Under the pieces are notes generated by a model that saw only the letters and a program-made list of their open reading frames with translations, searched no databases and had not been told where the DNA came from. A stretch of 57,718 nt of DNA from an uncultured Clostridia bacterium (lineage in GTDB: Bacteria > Bacillota > Clostridia > Oscillospirales > Oscillospiraceae), in the NCBI GenBank assembly GCA_930990965.1, contig CAKNRQ010000009.1, forward strand, positions 1 to 57,718. The letters are read 5' to 3'. This document shows, piece by piece, positions 52,057 through 57,718 of this stretch. The stretch's first letter is position 1; every line of letters begins with the position of its first letter. The position numbers were made by a program, and so were the translations under genes.

Positions 52057-53295
52057 ATGATTCTCGACTGCGAGCGCTACTCCGGGCCGTGCGAATGCGG
52101 CAGGGAGCATCCTCTTGAAACCCGGTTGGTGGTGGTCGATTACGGCTGCCTGAACAACTTTGACGAATACATGAACCGCTGCGGCCTCACCGGCAAACGC
52201 ACCGTCCTGTACGATACCAACACCTATAACCTGCCAGGCATGGTACATGTCCGCGCGGACAAGGAGATAATCCTGGAGGCGCAGGGCCTGCACTCCGAAA
52301 AGGACATGATAGAGGCCGTCATCCCCCAGCTTGACAACCCCGACGTCATAATAACCGTCGGCAGCGGCACGCTGATGGATTTCGCCCGCTATCCGGCCAA
52401 CAAGCTCGGCATACCCTTTGTCGCCATTCCCACGATGGCCAGCTCCGACGGTTTCACCGCCAACGTCTGCTCCATCGTAATCGACGGCCAGAAGCGCTCC
52501 ATACCCATGCACGCGCCGGTGCTCGTCGTCGCCGACCTGAACATCATCTCCAGCGCGCCGAGCCATCTCGTGGTGAGCGGCGTCGCGGACATACTGGCCA
52601 AATACATATCCCTCGCCGACTGGAAGATTGCCCATCTCGTCTCGGGCGAATACTACTGCGAGCGCACCGCCGCCGCGGCCCAGGAGGCGCTGGACCTCAT
52701 GCTCGAGTGTGTGGACACCATGCACAAGGGCGGCGTACCCGACTTCGAGGCCATGACCATGGCCCAGATGATATCCGGCCTCTCCATGCAGCTTTTGGGC
52801 AACTCCCGCGCCGCCTCCGGTGCGGAGCACCTCATCGCCCACCTGGTGGAGATGAAGCCGCCGCGCTTTGAGAACGCAAACGGCATCCACGGCGAGTGCG
52901 TCGGCGTCGGAGCGGTCATCTGCGCCGGGGAATACCACCGCATGGCCGCCCTCACCCCGAAGGCAAAGCCTTATAAGCCCCTGGACGAAGCCTGGGTGCG
53001 CGAGAAATTCGGCCCCCTCGCCGACGGCATCCTGCGCGAGAACGAGCACGATTGCCTCGCCACCTTCGACCCGCAGAACATCGTTGACCACTGGGACGAG
53101 ATCCGCGAAATCATAGCCGGAATACCCACGGCGGCCAGCTTCGCCTGGACGCTGCACGCCCTCGGCGGCAAGTACCGCCTGAGCGACATCGGCATAGACG
53201 AGAGCCTCAGGGATGAGGTGCTCGACATATCCACGGCCATAAGAAACCGTCTCACCCTCGCGCGCATGCGCCGGGTACTGGACTTTGGAGGTTGA
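52057..53295 (+). CDS. egsA: sn-Glycerol-1-phosphate dehydrogenase (AraM/EgsA family)
   Basis: Reduces dihydroxyacetone phosphate to glycerol-1-phosphate, the enantiomer used in archaeal lipids and, in some Firmicutes, in heptaprenylglyceryl phosphate. The 412-residue protein has GSGTLMDFARYPANKLGIP and PTMASSDGFTANVCS (NAD site) and a metal site in GAEHLIAHLVE and GIHGECVGVG. ATG 52057 has GAAGGGAGA upstream; the in-frame start at 52018 lies in the preceding terminator. It is six bases ahead of a LOG-family gene. Confidence 0.9.
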   Translation: MILDCERYSGPCECGREHPLETRLVVVDYGCLNNFDEYMNRCGLTGKRTVLYDTNTYNLPGMVHVRADKEIILEAQGLHSEKDMIEAVIPQLDNPDVIITVGSGTLMDFARYPANKLGIPFVAIPTMASSDGFTANVCSIVIDGQKRSIPMHAPVLVVADLNIISSAPSHLVVSGVADILAKYISLADWKIAHLVSGEYYCERTAAAAQEALDLMLECVDTMHKGGVPDFEAMTMAQMISGLSMQLLGNSRAASGAEHLIAHLVEMKPPRFENANGIHGECVGVGAVICAGEYHRMAALTPKAKPYKPLDEAWVREKFGPLADGILRENEHDCLATFDPQNIVDHWDEIREIIAGIPTAASFAWTLHALGGKYRLSDIGIDESLRDEVLDISTAIRNRLTLARMRRVLDFGG

Positions 53296-53301
53296 CCTAA
53301 C

Positions 53302-53895
53302 TTGAAAGTTTGCGTGTTTGGCGCGTCCAGCCGCGATCTGGCGCAAGTGTATTACGACGAGGCCTACGCCCTCGGCGCCGAGCTCGCCCGCCACGGACAT
53401 GAGATAGTTTTCGGCGGTGGCGAGAGCGGGCTTATGGGCGCCGCGGCCCGCGGCGCGAAGAGCGAGGGCGGCCGCCTGATAGGCGTGGCCCCGCGCTTTT
53501 TCGACGAGCCGGGGATACTGTACAGCGAGTGCAACGAGATGATCTTCACCGAGACCATGAGCGAGCGCAAGAAGGCCATGGAGGACATGTCCGACGCCTT
53601 TGTGACTCTGCCCGGCGGCATCGGGACCTTTGAAGAGTTCTTTGAGGCGCTCACGCTCAAGCAGCTTGGCCGCCACGCCAAGGCCATGGCCGTGCTGAAC
53701 ACGAACGGGTACTACGACGCCATGGAAGCCATGATAATGCGCGCCGTGGAAGAGGAATTCTTCACCAGGAGCGGGAGGGCACTGTACGAGGTGTTCTCCG
53801 AGCCGGCGGCGCTGGTGAGCTACATAGAAGGCTACCACGCCGAGCCGGAAGAGGTCTGGAAGGAGAAAATCTTCGGCAACTACACCAGAGAATAA
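53302..53895 (+). CDS. LOG-family nucleotide phosphoribohydrolase
   Basis: Lysine-decarboxylase-like (LOG/YgdH) protein that splits nucleoside monophosphates to base and ribose-5-phosphate. The 197-residue protein has the signature LPGGIGTFEEFFEALTLKQLG and GGGESGLMGAAARGA. TTG 53302 is the start, with GGAGG ten bases upstream. It is probably co-transcribed with egsA. In bacteria the physiological role (cytokinin-like release or nucleotide salvage) is not firm. Confidence 0.92.
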   Translation: MKVCVFGASSRDLAQVYYDEAYALGAELARHGHEIVFGGGESGLMGAAARGAKSEGGRLIGVAPRFFDEPGILYSECNEMIFTETMSERKKAMEDMSDAFVTLPGGIGTFEEFFEALTLKQLGRHAKAMAVLNTNGYYDAMEAMIMRAVEEEFFTRSGRALYEVFSEPAALVSYIEGYHAEPEEVWKEKIFGNYTRE

Positions 53896-53917
53896 CAAGC
53901 GGTTTGCATCATCCGCA

Positions 53918-53957
53918 ACAAGGCCGGGGAGCATAGCTCCCCGGCCTTGTCCTTTTT
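53918..53957. terminator. Strong convergent terminator
   Basis: A fifteen-base perfect stem (53918-53932 with 53936-53950) and three-base loop, followed on the plus strand by TTTTT. It separates the LOG gene from the convergent MerR-type gene. Confidence 0.93.
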
Positions 53958-54720
53958 AGCACTGTCCCGCCCAGCGCTCTATGGCAGAGGCGAGGAGGGC
54001 GGCGCAGCCCGGTACGTTGCGGTCGTAGTACGCGGCAAAGCGCTCGTCGGATGTGTATATGGCGGCCAGGCCGCGGTGGCGCGTTTCGTCGTATTCAAAG
54101 CCCGAGAAACTCAGCCAGCGGCGGTGCAGCGAGACTATCTCGCGGGCTTCGGCGCTGTCCGCGTCGGACTTGGCTTTGACCGCCGTTTCCAGGCGGCTGC
54201 GTATCTCATCGCCGAGCCGTTTCCACTCGGCATATTGCTCTTTGGTGAGGCCCATTACGGCTTTGTGGGCAGAGTCCACTTCGGCGTCGCCGTACTTTTT
54301 GCGCGCCTCCCGGCCAAATTGCTGCTCGTTCCAGTCCACGGCAGAGCGCTTGAGGGCCTCAAATTTGAGTTCATCGTCCATGCTGACCTTCCTTTCTATG
54401 GCTGCTATGGTTGTTTCCACCGACCTGATAAGCCCGTTTATGCGTTCCCGTTCGCTCTCGAGCGCGGACAGGTGGCCGCGCAGGGCTGTGAGCCGGTCAA
54501 AGGAGGGGTCGTCTAGTATCTCCCTGATGCGCGCCAGCGGCAAGCCGAGGGCACGGTAGAAGAGTATGTCCTGCAGCCGGTCTACCTCCGCGGCGCCGTA
54601 ACGGCGGTAGCCGTTTTCACCGGTGCAGGACGGCTTCAAAAGCCCCATGGCGTCGTACCACCTCAACGTGCGCGTGCTCACTCCCGCGAGCCGGGCCAGG
54701 GACGTTATGCTGTATTCCAT
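53956..54720 (-). CDS. MerR-family regulator with TipAS-type ligand domain
   Basis: A 254-residue activator. The N-terminal MerR helix-turn-helix is ITSLARLAGVSTRTLRWYDAMGLL with YRRYGAAEVDRLQDILFYRALG, then a dimerisation coiled coil (about 80-115) and a C-terminal TipAS-like antibiotic-binding domain (WNEQQFGREARKKYGD, FEYDETRHRGLAAIYTSDERF). GGAGGGAG precedes ATG 54720. The promoter has a typical MerR operator, so it probably activates itself on binding a drug such as a thiopeptide. No efflux or resistance gene is adjacent. Confidence 0.9.
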   Translation of the reverse strand: MEYSITSLARLAGVSTRTLRWYDAMGLLKPSCTGENGYRRYGAAEVDRLQDILFYRALGLPLARIREILDDPSFDRLTALRGHLSALESERERINGLIRSVETTIAAIERKVSMDDELKFEALKRSAVDWNEQQFGREARKKYGDAEVDSAHKAVMGLTKEQYAEWKRLGDEIRSRLETAVKAKSDADSAEAREIVSLHRRWLSFSGFEYDETRHRGLAAIYTSDERFAAYYDRNVPGCAALLASAIERWAGQC

Positions 54721-54739
54721 GCTGCTCCCTCCTTTATAC

Positions 54740-54770
54740 GCAGTGTATACCTTGACGCAACGTCAAGGTC
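54740..54770 (-). promoter_or_regulatory. MerR-type promoter/operator
   Basis: TTGACC (54765-54770), 19-base spacer, TACACT (54740-54745) on the minus strand. The perfect palindrome ACCTTGACG-CAA-CGTCAAGGT (54747-54767) lies in the spacer: the lengthened spacing that MerR proteins correct. Confidence 0.8.
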
Positions 54771-54811
54771 AAGCACAATTTTTGGCATAGCGGCACTTAA
54801 TACGCCGGTAC

Positions 54812-54840
54812 TTGAAAGAGAAGGGCAGATATTATATAAT
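54812..54840 (+). promoter_or_regulatory. Promoter of the CapA-like gene, leaderless geometry
   Basis: TTGAAA, 17-base spacer, TATAAT (54835-54840). The ATG follows seven bases later, so RNA would begin at or beside the start codon. Confidence 0.75.
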
Positions 54841-54847
54841 CTAGCCC

Positions 54848-56041
54848 ATGAGAAAGAGACACGTTATAGCTTTTGTGCTGGTCCTCGCCCTGGCGCTCAG
54901 CGCCTGCTCGGCCAGGCAGCAGGGTACATTACCTGAGCCCGAATACACAACCCCGACAACCGCGCCCGAAACTACGCCTACACCCACCCCGGAGCCGACG
55001 CCCACGGACGAGTACTTCGTCATCTCCATGGTCGGCGACTGTACTCTCAGCTCGTCGCAGCGGGAGGACACCTTTGAGACCATAGTTAACGGCGACATGG
55101 CCTGGCCGTTTTCCGGCACGGTGCAGTATTTTGAGAACGACTACCTCACGATTGCGAACCTCGAGTGCTCGCTCTCGTATGAGACGCTCTATTCGAGCTC
55201 ACTCTTCAACTTCTGCGGCGACGCCGGGAATGCGGAGATGCTGGTGCTAGGTGGAGTGGACTTCGTGACGCTCGGCAACAACCACACGATGGACTTCGGC
55301 CAGGAGGGCCTGGATAACACTATGGCTGTGCTCGACGAGTACGGCGTGGCCTATGCCGCGCCGGATGCGAGCTACATCTACACCAACGGCGATGGTATCA
55401 CGATTGGGCTCTATGCCGCGCCGTGGTACATGAGCGAGTACCAGGTGCGCGCAGGCGTGAGCGCGCTGGCGAATAACCCCGAGGTAGACATAGTCATAGC
55501 TCTGATGCACTGGGGGCTGGAGGGCTATTACAGGCCCGCAGACAATCAGACCGTGCTGGGCCAGGCGGCGATAGACGCCGGCGCGGACATAGTCTACGGC
55601 TCGCACCCGCACGTGCTGCAGCCCATTGAGGAGTATAATGGCGGGTACATAGTTTATTCGCTGGGCAACTACGTCTTCGGCGGCAACACCAACCCGCGCG
55701 ACAAGGACACTGCCATCGTGCAGTTCACCGTCAAGCGCGCCGCCGATGGCACCGTCACGGTGGAGGGCTGGGAAGCCATACCCTGCCGCCTGAGCAGCGT
55801 GACGGCGTACAATGACTTCTGCCCCACGCCCTACGAAGAGGGCAGCGAGGATTACGACAGGACTATGAGCAAGCTCGACGGCAGCTTTGACGGACCGAAC
55901 CTCGTCATAGACTACTCCGAGTACGAGGAGGAAGACTCTGGCGAGGAGACGGGGACGGAAAGCGAGACCGGCACCACTGAGCAGCCGGAGCAGGAGGACG
56001 TGCAAACTCAGCCGGAAGGAGACGGTACAGTTGAAGAGTAA
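54848..56041 (+). CDS. CapA-family lipoprotein (metallophosphatase fold)
   Basis: A 397-residue protein. A lipoprotein signal with LALSAC (Cys20) is followed by a Thr/Pro-rich linker (about 30-55) and then the CapA/PGA-synthesis domain: SMVGDCTLSS, NLECSLS, TLGNNHTMDFG, MHWGLEG, GSHPHVLQP and YSLGNYVFGG. The acidic, Glu/Thr-rich tail is low-complexity. It has no usable ribosome site, and the promoter places transcription start at the ATG. In Bacillus, CapA takes part in poly-gamma-glutamate export; the CapB/C genes are absent here, so another role is likely. Confidence 0.9.
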   Translation: MRKRHVIAFVLVLALALSACSARQQGTLPEPEYTTPTTAPETTPTPTPEPTPTDEYFVISMVGDCTLSSSQREDTFETIVNGDMAWPFSGTVQYFENDYLTIANLECSLSYETLYSSSLFNFCGDAGNAEMLVLGGVDFVTLGNNHTMDFGQEGLDNTMAVLDEYGVAYAAPDASYIYTNGDGITIGLYAAPWYMSEYQVRAGVSALANNPEVDIVIALMHWGLEGYYRPADNQTVLGQAAIDAGADIVYGSHPHVLQPIEEYNGGYIVYSLGNYVFGGNTNPRDKDTAIVQFTVKRAADGTVTVEGWEAIPCRLSSVTAYNDFCPTPYEEGSEDYDRTMSKLDGSFDGPNLVIDYSEYEEEDSGEETGTESETGTTEQPEQEDVQTQPEGDGTVEE

Positions 56042-57251
56042 CAGGCCATATCCCGCTGTGACCGTCAGCGCAAAGGCCGAGCGCAGCCTGAGAAACGGCC
56101 ACCCCTGGGTCTACGCCGAAGAGATACGGGAGCGCACGGGCGAGCTGACGCCCGGCGGCATAACGGATGTGTTCGCGGCCAAGGGCGCCTGGCTCGGTGC
56201 GGGTATATACTCGCCTGCGAGTAAGATAGCCGTGCGCATTTTGAGCGACAACGCCAACGAGACCTTCAGCGACGCCTTTTTTGAGCGCCGGGTCAAGTAC
56301 GCGCTGGAATACCGCCGCACCGTCATGGGCGGGGACTTCAACGCCTGCCGCCTCGTGTTCGGCGAGGCCGACGGCCTTCCCGGCGTGACGGTGGACAGGT
56401 TTGAAGACGTACTCGTGACGCAGATCATGTCCCTCGGCATGGAGCAGCGCAAGGACGTGCTCTACCGCGCCCTGGTGAGCCAGCTCGCCGGGATGGGCGT
56501 GGAGATACGCGGCATATACGAGCGCAGCGAGTCGCCCCTGCGCGCCAAAGAGGGCCTGGAGCCGGTTTCCGGCTGGTACGAGGGCCTGCCGCATTCGGGC
56601 GCGACGGACACAGTCATAACCGAGAACGGCATCAAGTACGCCGTGGACTTTGCCAACGGTCAGAAGACAGGCTTCTTCCTGGACCAGAAGTATAACCGTC
56701 TGGCTGTGGCCCGCCTCGCGCCCGGCAAGCGGGTGCTGGACTGCTTCACGCACACCGGCTCCTTCGCCCTCAACGCTGCGAAAGCCGGGGCAGAGCGCGT
56801 CACAGCCGTGGACGTGAGCGAGAGCGCAGTCAGCCTCGCGCGGGCCAACGCCGCCATGAACGGCCTTGAGGGGAACATGGATTTCCTCGCCTGCGATGTC
56901 TTCGACCTGCTGCCAAAGCTCATAGAGGAGCGGGCGCACTACGACATAGTCATACTCGACCCGCCCGCGTTTACCAAGTCCCGCCGCACGGTGAAGAGCG
57001 CCGGGCGCGGCTATAAGGAGATAAACTACCGCGCCATGCGGCTCCTGCCGCGCGGAGGCTACCTGGCCACGGCCTCGTGCTCGCACTTCATGGAGAACGA
57101 GCTCTTCGTGAAGATGCTCCACTCTGCGGCCCGTGACGCCAACGTAAAACTCCGTGAGGTCGAAGTGCGCAAGCAGGCCCCCGACCACCCCATACTCTGG
57201 AACGTCCCGGAGACAGAGTATTTGAAGTTCTATATCTTCCAGATAGTCTGA
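56031..57251 (+). CDS. RlmI-like 23S rRNA (cytosine-C5) methyltransferase
   Basis: SAM-dependent methyltransferase (406 residues) with an N-terminal PUA-type domain (RSLRNGHPWVYAEEI) and a Rossmann methyltransferase domain: LDCFTHTGSFALNAAKAG (SAM), DVSESAVSLARANA, ILDPPAFTKS (catalytic motif), TASCSHFM (cysteine). TTG 56031 overlaps the previous stop by 11 bases, with GGAAGGAGA upstream. The related E. coli enzyme methylates C1962 of 23S rRNA. Confidence 0.9.
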   Translation: MKSNRPYPAVTVSAKAERSLRNGHPWVYAEEIRERTGELTPGGITDVFAAKGAWLGAGIYSPASKIAVRILSDNANETFSDAFFERRVKYALEYRRTVMGGDFNACRLVFGEADGLPGVTVDRFEDVLVTQIMSLGMEQRKDVLYRALVSQLAGMGVEIRGIYERSESPLRAKEGLEPVSGWYEGLPHSGATDTVITENGIKYAVDFANGQKTGFFLDQKYNRLAVARLAPGKRVLDCFTHTGSFALNAAKAGAERVTAVDVSESAVSLARANAAMNGLEGNMDFLACDVFDLLPKLIEERAHYDIVILDPPAFTKSRRTVKSAGRGYKEINYRAMRLLPRGGYLATASCSHFMENELFVKMLHSAARDANVKLREVEVRKQAPDHPILWNVPETEYLKFYIFQIV

Positions 57252-57283
57252 CGTCGCGGAATGCGGCTGCAGATCTCGCTGTT

Positions 57284-57388
57284 CTACGGCAGAACGAAAA
57301 CTATAAGCGCGGCAGCCATCAGAACGGCGGCGCAGGCCAGAATAGGCACGACCAGCTTCATGATTTCACTCAGGAATTCGTAGCTCAT
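57284..57388 (-). CDS. 34-residue single-helix membrane microprotein
   Basis: ATG 57388 to TAG 57284: MSYEFLSEIMK, then one helix (about residues 11-32) with LVVPILACAAVLMAAALIVF. The ribosome site is weak (AGGACA). It lies eight bases after the 54-residue gene's stop on the same strand, so the pair may be co-translated. Unrecognised family. Confidence 0.5.
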   Translation of the reverse strand: MSYEFLSEIMKLVVPILACAAVLMAAALIVFVLP

Positions 57389-57396
57389 ATCTTGTC

Positions 57397-57561
57397 CTAC
57401 ACTGTTTCGAGTTCGGGCTTTCCCGCGTTGGTACACGCTCCGGACACTGGATTTACAGCCGGCACCCTGCCGTAGATGGTGACGTCAAAATGTAAATTGC
57501 CAGGCGTCCCCGAACTTCGGGCAGAACGGATTGTCTGTAAGTATACGGTAATGACGTCCAT
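57397..57561 (-). CDS. 54-residue hypothetical protein
   Basis: ATG 57561 is preceded by AAAGGAGC at good distance; an in-frame start at 57696 lacks one. The protein (MDVITVYLQTIRSARSSG...) is polar with a beta-like centre (LHFDVTIYGRVPAVNP) and one cysteine. No family is recognised. A TATTAT/TATA-rich stretch at 57645 on the minus strand may be its promoter. Confidence 0.5.
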   Translation of the reverse strand: MDVITVYLQTIRSARSSGTPGNLHFDVTIYGRVPAVNPVSGACTNAGKPELETV

Positions 57562-57718
57562 GCTTGGCGCTCCTTTCTCTGAATCCTGAGCACAGTTTAC
57601 ATGACGCCTGTTTAGCGTTTGCTTGCGAAGTGTTATGGAGATATAATATCTGCCCCCATCCAGAATGAACTGCCCCAGAATATACGGACAGTACAAAAAG
57701 AGCCCTGGTGTAGGAGCT

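Noticed and set aside
52036-53934. Long open frame (632 codons) on the minus strand opposite egsA and the LOG gene
   Set aside because: Both plus-strand genes have full family motifs and ribosome sites; the minus frame is Gly/His/Val-rich shadow sequence caused by GC-rich codons.

Overview
The window is a GC-rich chromosomal segment of a Gram-positive anaerobe, most likely a gut-type clostridium of the Oscillospiraceae/Eubacteriales. The case rests on a GlpP-type glycerol antiterminator, AraM/EgsA glycerol-1-phosphate dehydrogenase, a SleB-like hydrolase, a FeoA-FeoB-Cys-rich iron operon, Bce-type peptide-sensing parts, strong AGGAGG ribosome sites with frequent GTG/TTG starts, and heavy use of the AUA codon in GC-rich genes. 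No rRNA, tRNA or CRISPR array was found.

Layout. 1-2024: end of a lower-GC mobile element (probable integrative conjugative element) with parB (cut by the window edge), a frameshifted parA, leader hairpins and direct repeats; it stops right at the 3' end of rpsI. 2025-2999: rpsI-rplM with promoter and leader. 3101-5761: ttcA-like, GrpB, chloramphenicol-acetyltransferase-like and metallo-beta-lactamase-fold genes in one run. 5834-10656: SleB-like hydrolase, a three-gene DUF5058/membrane/M20 peptidase operon, and an OFA-family transporter. 10738-22590 (minus strand): a Bce-like resistance module whose parts are scattered (transporter at 11.6-14.4 kb, kinase at 17.0 kb, regulator at 20.7 kb) among an epimerase, an aldo/keto reductase, a fluoride channel, a UMF1-type transporter, a phospholipase C-like gene and glyA. 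22835-26092: esterase and feoA-feoB plus a Cys-rich partner.

26461-40249 is the centre of interest: a compact cluster of sixteen genes, all on the plus strand, reading from one strong promoter to one strong terminator. It holds small and large terminase, portal, scaffold, capsid, connector, tail hub, fibre, muramidase, holin and a coiled-coil virion-like protein. There is no integrase, repressor, replication gene or tape measure. Codon use matches the host. The pattern suggests a short-tailed (podovirus-like) structural cassette kept by the cell: a domesticated particle or gene-transfer-agent candidate, or else a prophage remnant. Inside it a radical SAM/SPASM enzyme gene sits between two pieces of what looks like a tail hub protein, and the second piece starts with a 13-cysteine array (every third, then every fourth residue). 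This is a candidate for enzymatic cysteine cross-linking of a virion structural protein. One connector gene carries an in-frame amber codon.

40374-57718: acyltransferase, small unknown gene, SGNH hydrolase, a second two-component system with a divergent PepSY protein, split transketolase, glpP-glpK with a leader terminator, an AT-rich and apparently foreign hydrolase-membrane fusion, egsA, a LOG-family gene, a TipA-like MerR regulator with its own operator, a CapA lipoprotein with a probable leaderless start, an RlmI-like methyltransferase, and two very small genes at the right edge.
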